A stretch of 34,042 nucleotides of DNA from a virus, in the IMG/VR virus record IMGVR_UViG_3300002514_008718, positions 15,933-49,974 of that record. One strand, given 5' to 3'. Both the position numbers and the translations under genes were made by a program. Position 1 is the stretch's first letter; every line of letters begins with the position of its first letter. The notes below the pieces were generated by a model. That model was given only the letters and a program-made list of their open reading frames with translations. It had not been told where the DNA came from and made no database searches. This document shows positions 25,511 through 33,313 of this stretch, piece by piece.

Positions 25511-28500
25511 TTAGATAGCAGATCCAGAAATAATTCTATGTGTAATGTGCTCCCAGATAACAGTTACATTACAGTCACCAGGTGAATTTGTTGGATTTAT
25601 TGAGATTGCAACGACGTCTCCGGCATTGTATCTAGCTGTAGGTGCAGCTGATCCTGTTACAGTAAAGTCAAATGCAACTGGAGTTGCATCTGCTGCACTA
25701 AAGCTTGTAATTGATTCGATCGGTGTAGTTCCAACATACATAGATCCAGCTGTTGACTTGTGAAATCCTATTGTAGTTGAGCCCAAATCATTTTGAGGTC
25801 TAACTATTACTCTAACAGGTCTTCCTGAAAATGGCATGACTCCCTGGACGTCATCAATATTACTTGTTGCCTCATTGTTATTATACCACCCTATAAAGAT
25901 AGAATCATCATTACTTCTATTGTAAACATGATAGGTAAAGTCTAGCTGTTTTCCATACATTGCACCAGATGTAACCAGATCACCACCTACAAGAGTAGTT
26001 CCTCTATTGGGTGTTCCTGAGCTATGATCGCCAGTTGATCCAGATATAAATGTAAATACATCTGTACCTGGAAGCGTATCTGATCCCATGAGAACTGCAT
26101 TGTTTCCAGAGTCGATAAATAGGCCGTGTGTCTTTCCATCTGTCTCGACTCTAAAATCAGTTGCAGCAAATCCTCCATCATTAAGAATAACACCTACAGA
26201 ACTGACTGATAGCGTACCACCAGCATCAAGGTCAATAGTCCCCCCGGCATTGATATCTACACTACCTATTCTTGCAGTAAGATCTATCTCCCCGCCGTCG
26301 GAGTGAAGATTTAGTGCAGTTGATCCAGAGACAGTAAGTGCACCGTTTGTGGTTAGATTGGATATTCCAACAGCATCAACCGAGAATGTTGATGTTCCAT
26401 CAATTGTAATTGCGCCTGATGCGTCTATGTCCAGTGTCGTGGAGTCTATGTCAATAGGCTTATCTGCTGTAGTTCCTATGTTAATACCTGTATCAGAATC
26501 TAGAGAAAGTGCTGCACCGTTTGAATCAATATCTACCCCACCTGTATTTCTAGTCTGTATGACGATATTACCGCCATCAGATTTAAGATTTAATCCTGAA
26601 GATCCTGATACTGTAAGTGCACCCTTTGTTGTGATGTTAGAGGCTCCGACACCATCTATGCTGACAGCTCCAGTAGAGTCTATCGCGACGCCGCCTGTAC
26701 CTGTATCAATATCCAGTCCGCCAGCTGCATCTGATGCATGAAGCCTAACAGCATTTGCTTGATTTTCTCCACCAACAATCTGAATTGAACCATTTGTATT
26801 TCTAATATCAATATCTTCGCCTGCAGCGCCTGCTGCAACAAAAGATAAACCACCAGCTGATGCAAACATCTGTATTGCATTGGCATTATTATTAGATGAT
26901 GTTACATACAGAATTCCAGTAGTGTCTATTGTAATTCCCTTGCTTCCAGCATCTATGTCAATGCCGCCGGCGGCATTGCTATTTTGAAGAGCAATTGCAT
27001 CTGCAACAGCACCAGATCCTGTAATTGTAAATCGAGTATCCGAAACCATATCCAGATGACCATCAGCCGGAGAATTTATAAAAAGACCTGCATCTCTAAA
27101 TTCTAGCTTAGATGTACTAGCTAACGTTACATCAGTTCCGTCAAATGTGAAGTTAGCATTAGATGTTAAAGTATCAGAATCTGACCAGTATGCTAGTCGT
27201 GTAGCTGCACCAGATCCGTCAACAGATCCGCCACCTGACGTTGAAATTGTTATTGCGCCATTTGATGCAGATGCTACAGTAATACCTGAGCCGGCCTCAA
27301 TAAATGACTTTCCATCATGAAGTCGAGTAAGAGATCCGCTTAGTCCTAGCGATGCGCTAACAAATCCACGTGCTGCAACATCACCAAGAATAGTTAGGTT
27401 GTCATTAACCCTAGTTTCAGATGTTGTGTGGCCAATTGTGACTGGAACTCCAGATGCATTTGTTGCAATATTTACACCGGAAGTTCCTGCTCTAATGTCC
27501 ACACCTCCGGCAGCATGAGATGCATCAAGCTGAACAGCAAGGGCTGTTGCAGCAGTAGATGTTATCAGTGACTTAGTAGATCCAGAAACTGTAAGAATTC
27601 CCTTTGTTGTGATATTTGAAGCACCGATACCGTCTACAGAGAATGTTCCACCTGCGTCAATAGTAACATTTCCTGCCGTTGCATTGATGTCTATATTACC
27701 TAATCTTGCTGTTAAATCTATCTCACCGCCATCAGACTCTATGGATACAAGATCTGATCCAGATAGAGCTAAATTACCATGAGTTGTTATATTGGACGTT
27801 CCTACACCATCTATTGAGAAAGTTGACGTGCTGTCTATTGTTATAGCTCCAGAAGTGTCAATATCTAGTGTAGATGCATCAATATCAATAGGCTTGTCAG
27901 CATTTGCACCAATTGCAATCGCCTGAGCTGAGTCAATTGTCAGAGTTCCGGCTGAGTCAATATCAATAGAGCCGATACGAGTCTCGATATCTATTGTTCC
28001 ATTGTCAACCTTTAAATTAAGACCAGTTGAACCGGAGACTGTAAGGGTGCCATTAGTTGTAAGATTTGATGTTCCAACTGCATCAATACTGACAGCTCCG
28101 GTTGAGTCAACTGCTATACCGGCTGTTCCGGCGTCTATGTCAATTCCACCCGCTACATGAGAAGCTTTAACAACTACAGCTGTGGAAGATGCTTCTGTTG
28201 ATTCAACTGTTACCTTATCAGATCCTGATAAAAGAAGCTCTCCATGTGTTGTTAGATTTGTTGCACCAACAGCATCAATGCTAACAAGGCCGGTTGTATC
28301 TATTAATACTCCACTTGTTCCAGCATCTATGTCAATTCCACCAGAAGCGTTTGACGTCTTAAGCTTAATTGCCCCAGCACCTGCAAGTGTTCCAGTTAGG
28401 TGAATTTCTGATGCTTTTATCTGAACATGATCTTGTCCAGAATCAACAAATAACGCCTTGGGTTCAGAATTAGACTCTACTCTAAAATCTATGTTTGCAT

Positions 28501-29095
28501 GACTGTCCTCATTGATAACAACACCTTCAGCATCCACACGAAGTGCTTCATCAGCAACATTTGAAATAACTGTTTCAAATGCTGTCTCACCTTTGTTTAT
28601 ATAAAATGTATTTGCTGAAGAGTCTACAAATAGAGCTTCATCCTCTCCATCTGATTCAACTCTAAAGTCATGATTTGAATCTGAGCCTCCGTCGTCATTT
28701 ACGACAAGTCCTCCCCTAATATAACCGCTTTGGGATACAAACAGCGATCCGGATACTGAAAAGCTACCTGTTGTTGACTCCTCTACTTCAACAACCATTT
28801 TATCTACATAAAATGTACCTGAAACTACAACATCTCCACCAAATAAAACTACTCCGCCGCCTCTACCATTTTGAAGCTTTGCATCTCTTCCTCCCTTTGA
28901 GCCAGACACAAACATCCATACATCATGACCTGCAGATGCAGTTAGATTGTGTGTGAGTCCGCCTTCAAGGTTTGATGCGTCTGATGAGCTATATATTAAT
29001 AGCCCAATATTTGAATGGCTTCCTTGTCCGGGTATACCACCAGAAGCTATAATTTGTGTTGTTCTAATTTGTTTTGCACGAAAATCTTTGGGCAT
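25511..29095 (-). CDS. Long repetitive fibre-like virion protein
   Basis: 1194 residues, low in Cys, Trp and Lys and rich in Gly, Ser, Thr, Asp and Ile. Most of it is built from short beta-strand repeats of the form GGIDIDAGTxGVxIDxTGxVSIDxVG and LTTxGxLTVSGSxxLNLxSDGG (about residues 250-545 and 705-970), as in trimeric beta-helical fibres. FRVExDGxxxALFVDS recurs near 144, 204 and 981. The last 140 residues (FIGWYNNNE, GRPVRVIVRP, VTVIWEHITHRI) look like a globular beta-sandwich tip, which could bind receptor. No intramolecular chaperone motif is recognised. AAGGA is 7 bases before the ATG. Most likely a tail or capsid fibre; the attachment point is unknown. Confidence 0.8.
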   Translation of the reverse strand: MPKDFRAKQIRTTQIIASGGIPGQGSHSNIGLLIYSSSDASNLEGGLTHNLTASAGHDVWMFVSGSKGGRDAKLQNGRGGGVVLFGGDVVVSGTFYVDKMVVEVEESTTGSFSVSGSLFVSQSGYIRGGLVVNDDGGSDSNHDFRVESDGEDEALFVDSSANTFYINKGETAFETVISNVADEALRVDAEGVVINEDSHANIDFRVESNSEPKALFVDSGQDHVQIKASEIHLTGTLAGAGAIKLKTSNASGGIDIDAGTSGVLIDTTGLVSIDAVGATNLTTHGELLLSGSDKVTVESTEASSTAVVVKASHVAGGIDIDAGTAGIAVDSTGAVSIDAVGTSNLTTNGTLTVSGSTGLNLKVDNGTIDIETRIGSIDIDSAGTLTIDSAQAIAIGANADKPIDIDASTLDIDTSGAITIDSTSTFSIDGVGTSNITTHGNLALSGSDLVSIESDGGEIDLTARLGNIDINATAGNVTIDAGGTFSVDGIGASNITTKGILTVSGSTKSLITSTAATALAVQLDASHAAGGVDIRAGTSGVNIATNASGVPVTIGHTTSETRVNDNLTILGDVAARGFVSASLGLSGSLTRLHDGKSFIEAGSGITVASASNGAITISTSGGGSVDGSGAATRLAYWSDSDTLTSNANFTFDGTDVTLASTSKLEFRDAGLFINSPADGHLDMVSDTRFTITGSGAVADAIALQNSNAAGGIDIDAGSKGITIDTTGILYVTSSNNNANAIQMFASAGGLSFVAAGAAGEDIDIRNTNGSIQIVGGENQANAVRLHASDAAGGLDIDTGTGGVAIDSTGAVSIDGVGASNITTKGALTVSGSSGLNLKSDGGNIVIQTRNTGGVDIDSNGAALSLDSDTGINIGTTADKPIDIDSTTLDIDASGAITIDGTSTFSVDAVGISNLTTNGALTVSGSTALNLHSDGGEIDLTARIGSVDINAGGTIDLDAGGTLSVSSVGVILNDGGFAATDFRVETDGKTHGLFIDSGNNAVLMGSDTLPGTDVFTFISGSTGDHSSGTPNRGTTLVGGDLVTSGAMYGKQLDFTYHVYNRSNDDSIFIGWYNNNEATSNIDDVQGVMPFSGRPVRVIVRPQNDLGSTTIGFHKSTAGSMYVGTTPIESITSFSAADATPVAFDFTVTGSAAPTARYNAGDVVAISINPTNSPGDCNVTVIWEHITHRIISGSAI
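26195..26725 (-). repeat. Second copy of a ~175-residue fibre superunit
   Basis: Encodes residues about 791-967 of the fibre protein. It repeats in the same order the elements of residues 316-491: DSTGAVSIDGVG, SNITTKGALTVSGS, GLNLKSDGG, ADKPIDIDSTTLDIDASGAI, DSTF-like SVDAVG, GGEIDLTARIG and the following INAG segment. The DNA is divergent enough that the duplication is not recent, but the order of sub-repeats is preserved. Confidence 0.65.
27623..28150 (-). repeat. First copy of the ~175-residue fibre superunit
   Basis: Encodes residues about 316-491. Matching elements to the copy at 26195-26725 include DSTGAVSIDAVG, SNLTTNGTLTVSGS, ADKPIDIDASTLDIDTSGAI, GVGTSNITTHG and GGEIDLTARLG. Between the copies lies a non-repetitive stretch (about residues 545-705) with GSGITVASASNGAITIS and TRLAYWSDS, which resembles a fibre knee or shoulder. 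Confidence 0.65.
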
Positions 29096-29116
29096 ATCTA
29101 TTCCTTAATATACTAC

Positions 29117-29356
29117 TTAGGCTCCATTGCTCATGGCATGATAGTGAACTTTTCCTGAAAAATTATCGCTTGTTTCAATTGTAAATGAGCTTGTACTTAC
29201 GCTTGAAATAAATGTATTAAAGTTACCATCTGTTGCAACAAGTGAAATAGTAGGCGTCCTAAAGTGACCACCTGTAAGTGTAATAGTGACTGATGAATTA
29301 TTTGAAAATATTGCTTCGCCAGTCTCAACTATTAAATTATTTAAAGAAGAGCTCAT
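29117..29356 (-). CDS. Small beta-rich virion-like protein, paralogue of the next gene's C-terminus
   Basis: 79 residues, predicted all-beta. FISSVSTSSFTIETSDNFSG followed by KVHYHAM matches FISSVSTTSVRINASQQFIG and TVHFHII in the gene at 29353-29691, so the two are paralogous over their last 30 residues. The fold suggests an H-type-lectin-like or fibre-tip module. The ATG overlaps the TGA of that gene (ATGA). Virion role is inferred from position next to the fibre gene. Confidence 0.65.
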   Translation of the reverse strand: MSSSLNNLIVETGEAIFSNNSSVTITLTGGHFRTPTISLVATDGNFNTFISSVSTSSFTIETSDNFSGKVHYHAMSNGA

Positions 29357-29691
29357 GTTCCGATCTCTATTATGTGAAAGTGAACTGTTCCGATAAATTG
29401 CTGACTAGCGTTAATTCTTACAGAAGTTGTGGACACAGAAGATATAAATATATTTACATCTGCTTGATTGTTAGATTCAGAATCTACAGATATCGCAGTT
29501 ATAATAGGCGCTGATGTATACTTTTGATCAAATGTATAGTCAACATATTCATCATTGTCAAAAGATACAGATCCGATCTCTATTATGACCTCTTTGTCAG
29601 AGCAAAATTGATTTCTTGGTCTAGCTCTAATATAGGGGTATACCTTTCTAAATCTATTCTTATCCTTTTTAACAAACTTGGTTGATGCCAT
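29353..29691 (-). CDS. Small beta-rich virion-like protein, H-lectin-like
   Basis: 112 residues. A basic N-terminus (KFVKKDKNRFRKVYPYIRARPRNQF) precedes a beta module: VIIEIGSVSFDNDEY, YTFDQKYTSAPIITAISVD and the FISSVSTTS repeat ending in GTVHFHI. The pattern of a strand ending in F, then a SAPxITAxSVD strand and a final VHFHxI strand resembles H-type lectin or tail-tip beta-sandwich domains. It could be a spike, fibre connector or adhesin. Only weak ribosome-site signal (GAGG about 11 bases upstream). Confidence 0.65.
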   Translation of the reverse strand: MASTKFVKKDKNRFRKVYPYIRARPRNQFCSDKEVIIEIGSVSFDNDEYVDYTFDQKYTSAPIITAISVDSESNNQADVNIFISSVSTTSVRINASQQFIGTVHFHIIEIGT

Positions 29692-29724
29692 TATTTATAA
29701 TACCTCATCAACTAATTATGGTGC

Positions 29725-31020
29725 TTAAATTACTTTTGATGCTAATGTAGCAAGTGCAGATCTTTCTCCTTTCATAAGTGTAATATGGCCTGTAAGCATT
29801 TCACTTTTAAGCTTTTCTATGACAACTGTAAGGCCGTTTGATAGTGAGTCTATATAGGGTGTATCAATTTGATCTATATCACCCATTATCACTATCTTTG
29901 ATCCTTCACCAACTCTTGTTATAACAGTTTTAAGCTCATGAATTGTTGAATTTTGTGCTTCATCGACTATTATAAAAGTATTATCAAAAGTTCTACCCCT
30001 AATGAATGAAAGAGGTACTATTTCAATGATTCCTTTCTCTTTCATTAGAGAGAAGTATGTAAGATCTTTGAATGCATTTCTAACATTGTCAACTATTCCG
30101 CCCATCCACGGATCCATTTTATCATTTAGATCTCCAGGAAGAAAACCTATTGATCTTCCAACGGGTTGAAGTGTTCTTGTAATCACTATTCTTTCATATT
30201 TTTTATCCTGTAGGCCGGATAGGGCAGCCATGAGTGTCAAAAAAGTCTTACCAGATCCAGCTTTTCCTGTTAGTGATATTAGTGGGATATCTTGCCTAGA
30301 AAGAAGGTCTAGGGCAAATTTTTGCTCCTTATTTCTTGGATTTATTGAACATGTTTTCTCTAAAACAGTGTTTAGCGGTATTATATTTCCATTTTTTTCA
30401 ACACCTATCATTGACTGTTTTTGAAATTTTCCCGTAAAAAACTGATTTGGGTTTAACTCTACTCCTAGATCACTACAGCTAACTTTTCCATCTTCATAAA
30501 ATGTATTTACTATATCTGATGTAACTTCTTTTATATGCTGTCCTGTATATACTGTATCTCCTTCATCTATTATCCTGTCCTTATAGTAGTCTTCTGCACT
30601 TATCTTTAGCGCATCGCATTTAACTCTAAAGTTGATATCTTTTGTGACTACAATTGCGTTTGATTTTTTTGTAGCATTTAGGTAGATTGCAACTCCAATT
30701 ATTATATTATCTCCTGACTTAAGGTCTAGTGACTTTGGAGTTTTTTCATAGTGAGATGTTTCAACTCTTATTAGCTGATTATTTTCTAACAAGACGCCAT
30801 CATAGAGATTTCCCTTCTCCCTTAGGCTGTCAAGAAATCTATTTATGTACCGTGCACTCTCACCCAGTATTCCTGGTTTTTCCTTAAACCTATCAATTTC
30901 ATCAAGAACAATTAAGGGAATGATAACATCATTTTCAGGAAATGAGTGAATTGATTTCATATCGTATAATAGAACAGAAGTGTCTATTATAAATGTTTTC
31001 CTCTTTTTGCTATTTGTCAT
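29725..31020 (-). CDS. phoH: PhoH-like ATPase with N-terminal PIN domain
   Basis: 431 residues from the ATG at 31020, chosen over the ATG at 31044 because AAGGA is 7 bases upstream and the PIN strand follows at once. The PIN domain (about 8-150) shows FIIDTSVLLYD, LDEIDRFK and VVTKDINFRVK with the acidic nuclease residues. The PhoH domain has Walker A TGKAGSGKTFL (about 252-259), RTLQPVGRSIGFLPGDLNDKM, Walker B TFIIVDEAQN and IVIMGDIDQID. The architecture is that of YlaK-type PhoH2 proteins, an RNA helicase/RNase in bacteria. PhoH homologues are common in marine phages, where their role is unknown. Confidence 0.93.
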   Translation of the reverse strand: MTNSKKRKTFIIDTSVLLYDMKSIHSFPENDVIIPLIVLDEIDRFKEKPGILGESARYINRFLDSLREKGNLYDGVLLENNQLIRVETSHYEKTPKSLDLKSGDNIIIGVAIYLNATKKSNAIVVTKDINFRVKCDALKISAEDYYKDRIIDEGDTVYTGQHIKEVTSDIVNTFYEDGKVSCSDLGVELNPNQFFTGKFQKQSMIGVEKNGNIIPLNTVLEKTCSINPRNKEQKFALDLLSRQDIPLISLTGKAGSGKTFLTLMAALSGLQDKKYERIVITRTLQPVGRSIGFLPGDLNDKMDPWMGGIVDNVRNAFKDLTYFSLMKEKGIIEIVPLSFIRGRTFDNTFIIVDEAQNSTIHELKTVITRVGEGSKIVIMGDIDQIDTPYIDSLSNGLTVVIEKLKSEMLTGHITLMKGERSALATLASKVI

Positions 31021-31050
31021 TAGTATTCCTTGTCTTGTACACACAATACC

Positions 31051-31069
31051 TTATTGATATTATCAATAA
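31051..31069. promoter_or_regulatory. 19-bp palindrome between divergent genes
   Basis: TTATTGATATTATCAATAA is a perfect 9-bp inverted repeat around one central base. It lies in the 69-base gap between the divergent starts of the PhoH gene (31020) and the sigma-region-4-like gene (31090). Too AT-rich for a terminator and without a T-run, it fits a dimeric repressor operator. A related inverted repeat (CTTTATT-GAT-AATAAAG) lies inside the regulator's reading frame at 31152-31168. Confidence 0.5.
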
Positions 31070-31089
31070 AATAGGGATTTTTAAGAATT

Positions 31090-31311
31090 ATGAAGTGCTT
31101 TGAGATTTGTCTAAAAAAAGACACAGTATGCGAAAATAACGAATGTAGATACTTTATTGATAATAAAGAATATAAAAATTGCACAATAGTTGCAGCTAAA
31201 GAAGGCCCGATGACATTGCAGGAAATCGGAGATATTTTCGGTGTAACTAGAATGCGCATATGTCAGCTTGAAAAAAAGATCCTAAAAAAGATAAGCAATA
31301 TATCAATATAA
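31090..31311 (+). CDS. Sigma-region-4-like small regulator
   Basis: 73 residues and the only plus-strand gene. The C-terminal half (41-66), MTLQEIGDIFGVTRMRICQL, is a helix-turn-helix like sigma70 region 4.2 (compare LTLxEIGxxLGVTRERIRQIE), followed by EKKILKKI. The N-terminal half has five cysteines (3, 7, 14, 19, 31), including CENNECRYFIDNKEYKNC, which may bind zinc. No regions 2 or 3, so it cannot be a complete sigma factor; it may bind RNA polymerase flap and -35-like DNA to redirect transcription, as phage co-regulators do. Its ribosome site is weak. Confidence 0.8.
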   Translation: MKCFEICLKKDTVCENNECRYFIDNKEYKNCTIVAAKEGPMTLQEIGDIFGVTRMRICQLEKKILKKISNISI

Positions 31312-31341
31312 AAAATCCCCTCTATACTAAGTATAGAGGGG
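31310..31341 (-). terminator. Rho-independent terminator of the beta-barrel gene
   Basis: CCCCTCTATAC and GTATAGAGGGG (31317-31341) form a perfect 11-bp stem with a 3-base loop. On the minus strand the stem is followed by A and six T (31315-31310). The T-run overlaps the stop codon of the convergent regulator gene. There is no T-run on the plus strand, so it mainly serves the gene at 31367-31891. Confidence 0.85.
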
Positions 31342-31366
31342 AAAAATAAGATCTATTTTTTAAATT

Positions 31367-31891
31367 CTACCAGTTTACTCCTGTAGTGACTGCAACTCTG
31401 TAATAGTCATTCACATCTGGAATAAATACAAGATGAAGCGGTACACTAAAAATACCAGCATCCTGTGTCCAGCCTAAGGCAGTAACTAGATGAAAGTAGT
31501 GATTTTCATCTGATGGATCTATAATTGTAGCATTTGCCCCAACTGCTAGCTGTAATGCATCATTGACTTCAAAGCCTACAAGCATGTTACCTGATGGAAG
31601 TAGCACACTTTGATCTAGTCCACTAATCGTTAGATTTTGAATAAAGAGCAGATCAAGCCATGTTCCTCCGTCCATAGTTTGTTGTGTTTCAAATCCTAGT
31701 GCAAACATATGTGGGCTGTCAAGCCTATCTGTCTCATCTGCCTTGTTTGCGTAGTTGTATCCAAATCGAATACCCATGCGCTTTGTCCATTCCATGTCAG
31801 AGCTTGCGCCACCACCGACAGCATGATTATCTGCTAGTGCCGGAGTTGATAGCCCAAGGCATAGCATACATGCTAAAATTTTCTTAAACAT
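31367..31891 (-). CDS. Exported outer-membrane beta-barrel-like protein
   Basis: 174 residues. A clear signal peptide (FKKILACMLCLGLSTPALA, AxA cleavage after residue 20) precedes about eight amphipathic beta segments, for example MGIRFGYNYAN, HMFALGFETQQ, LLVGF-like NMLVGFEVND, LQLAVGANATI and YFHLVTALGW. It ends in VAVTTGVNW, with a C-terminal aromatic as outer-membrane barrel proteins have. AAAGGAAG is 4 bases before the ATG, a sigma70-like promoter lies at 31926-31954 and a strong terminator follows, so it is its own unit. A small exported barrel in a phage would change the host surface; receptor masking or permeability are guesses. Confidence 0.7.
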   Translation of the reverse strand: MFKKILACMLCLGLSTPALADNHAVGGGASSDMEWTKRMGIRFGYNYANKADETDRLDSPHMFALGFETQQTMDGGTWLDLLFIQNLTISGLDQSVLLPSGNMLVGFEVNDALQLAVGANATIIDPSDENHYFHLVTALGWTQDAGIFSVPLHLVFIPDVNDYYRVAVTTGVNW

Positions 31892-31925
31892 TTTTCTTCC
31901 TTTCTGTGATAAACACAGTTCACAA

Positions 31926-31954
31926 ACTATATTAAAAAATGCAAGTATCGTTAA
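31926..31954 (-). promoter_or_regulatory. Sigma70-like promoter of the beta-barrel gene
   Basis: Minus strand TTAACG (31954-31949, 4 of 6 to the -35) and TATAGT (31931-31926, 5 of 6 to the -10) with a 17-base spacer. It fills the short gap between the UvsE stop and the beta-barrel start and leaves a leader of about 30 bases. Confidence 0.5.
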
Positions 31955-31955
31955 A

Positions 31956-32873
31956 TTAGCAAAAATCCTGCTTATATTTTAGTAAAGATTTTTCTTTCAT
32001 CTTAGATTCGAGAACTACATCTAGTGTGTAGCCAAGATCTTTAAATGACTCATAGTACCAGTCACTATGAGCTGTTTTTGCAACTTTAGGATTTTCATAA
32101 TTTTTCTTTGAATTTGAGTGATGACACTGTGGAGTAATTCCTTTAGGCCAGGACTCTACAGCCATAGCAAGTGCATCTTCGTATGAGGTATCCTGATATC
32201 CGCATGAAAAGTGATGTGAGTCAAATACAATTGGTACACCAGCTGTCTTATAGATTCCATCATAGAGCATTTTTGTAGAAAACAATCTTTCTCTATCGTC
32301 ATTTTCTACAGTAAGCCGACACTTTACAGAGTCTGGAAGCCGATCAAAGTTCTTAAGCCACCTGGTAATTGCAGAATCTCTATCTCCATAGGATGCACCA
32401 ATGTGAATATTGATCTTTGACCAGTGATTTCTTTCCATGCCCATTAGGTCAAAAATTTGACCATGTCTCGTTAGATCTACAATAGAGTTGTTAACAACTT
32501 CCTCTCTATTGGATGTTAGAATGTTGAAGTGACCAGGGTGAAAAGATAATCTTTGATTGCTTTCACGTGCAATCTTTCCTGCATACTCTAGATTGAACTT
32601 AATACTTTCAAAATCTGGCAGATCTTCCAGCTTATACTCACTCATCCATGGAAACAGGCAGGATGTGATTCTGAATACCTTGATACCCTGCTGGTTGTTC
32701 CAGTCAATAATCTTAATAAGGTCCATTGAGTTTTTAAGTGAAAGCTCTGATGCATACTTCAGGCCTTTTTCTACAAACGTCTTCTTTATCATTCCCCTAC
32801 TGCAAGCAACCCTATCTCTATTTCCCTTTCCAAGTGTCGTATTCATACATGCGTAGCCAAATCTTACTGTCAT
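31956..32873 (-). CDS. uvsE: UV damage endonuclease UvsE
   Basis: 305 residues, the family's usual length. RFGYACMN (4-11), FRITSCLFPWM, LSFHPGHFNIL, INIHIGASYGDRD, RLTVENDDRERLFS and GVPIVFDSHHFSCGY are the successive conserved blocks of the TIM-barrel UvdE/UvsE nuclease, with the histidines, glutamate and aspartates expected to bind metals. It nicks DNA 5' of pyrimidine dimers, starting a one-enzyme repair path. The ribosome site AGGAGG is ideal. Useful to a phage exposed to sunlight. Confidence 0.95.
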   Translation of the reverse strand: MTVRFGYACMNTTLGKGNRDRVACSRGMIKKTFVEKGLKYASELSLKNSMDLIKIIDWNNQQGIKVFRITSCLFPWMSEYKLEDLPDFESIKFNLEYAGKIARESNQRLSFHPGHFNILTSNREEVVNNSIVDLTRHGQIFDLMGMERNHWSKINIHIGASYGDRDSAITRWLKNFDRLPDSVKCRLTVENDDRERLFSTKMLYDGIYKTAGVPIVFDSHHFSCGYQDTSYEDALAMAVESWPKGITPQCHHSNSKKNYENPKVAKTAHSDWYYESFKDLGYTLDVVLESKMKEKSLLKYKQDFC

Positions 32874-32896
32874 ATTACCTCCTAGATGCTATTTTA

Positions 32897-33178
32897 TCAC
32901 AAGCATAGACAGGTTACACGGGAATCCATTTCTTTTTTCTTTCTACTTTCAGTAATTTTAACAATAAGGTCACTTTTTCCTTTAATAACCCTATGCCATT
33001 CGTTTGTTCTAATTTTAAATATTGATCCCTAGATGATCTGAATGGATATGGAGTCATCTCTCTGAAATATCCAACCTTCACCATGTACAACCTCTACAAC
33101 ACAATCCTGCCTATCTCTATGCCATTCTAGCAAGGTCTCTGAAATATCTACCTTACTGCTAGGTAGTTTCTCATACAC
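32897..33178 (-). pseudogene. Small cupin gene interrupted by an in-frame TAG
   Basis: The frame reads from about GTG 33178 through ISETLLEWHRDRQDCVVEVV and HGEGWIFQRDDSI, meets TAG at 33031-33029, then continues without break as GSIFKIRTNEWHRVIKGKSD, LIVKITE, and stops with TGA at 32899-32897. The two parts join in the same frame into a single-domain cupin of the type HxD..VEVLxGxGW.FQ.DDS....xG..F.I...E.HR.IKG...L.IKI. The TAG replaces one residue just before the conserved Gly, so a single-base change from AAG or GAG explains it. The start is unsure: an ATG exists at 33211, neither has a good ribosome site. Confidence 0.6.
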
Positions 33179-33303
33179 AGAGCGCAGAATCCAGCACCTA
33201 TAACACCCCATGCAAGCTCACCATTTGAAAAGCTGTTTAGGGACCATGCTGCATTTATAGCTGCGCATGTTAGACTAAAATATTTAGACTTTAAAAATTT
33301 CAT
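33148..33303 (-). CDS. Two-helix small membrane protein
   Basis: 51 residues, with an excellent AGGAGG 6 bases before the ATG, which makes it a real gene despite its size. MKFLKSKYFSLTCAAINAAW is a basic start and first helix, SNGELA a short loop, and WGVIGAGFCALCM the second helix, ending in RNYLAVR and a TAG stop. Small proteins of this layout (KFLKSKY, Ala-rich helix, GxxAWGxIG, NYL) are, from memory, frequent hypothetical proteins in marine myoviruses. It would sit in the host inner membrane; function unknown. Confidence 0.75.
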   Translation of the reverse strand: MKFLKSKYFSLTCAAINAAWSLNSFSNGELAWGVIGAGFCALCMRNYLAVR

Positions 33304-33313
33304 TACACACCTC

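Noticed and set aside
26088-28956. Plus-strand open frames inside the fibre gene
   Set aside because: They mirror the repetitive composition of the minus-strand fibre gene, have no ribosome sites and give low-complexity products without recognisable motifs.
29692-29699. TATAAATA on the minus strand, identical to the T4-type late promoter
   Set aside because: It directly abuts the ATG at 29691, so a transcript starting 5-7 bases downstream would begin inside the gene; I found no consistent set of such sites before the other genes.
31020-31259. Minus-strand open frame opposite the small regulator
   Set aside because: It overlaps the regulator whose helix-turn-helix is clear, has no ribosome site and yields a motif-free hydrophobic product.
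32897-33178. Genome-wide TAG recoding
   Set aside because: TAG ends several well-formed genes (stops at 3962, 14385 and 33148) and long genes elsewhere lack in-frame TAG, so only a local event is supported.
33029-33211. A complete 60-residue protein ending at the internal TAG
   Set aside because: Only half a cupin domain would be made, and the same frame continues with conserved-looking cupin sequence after the TAG, so a broken longer gene is the better reading.
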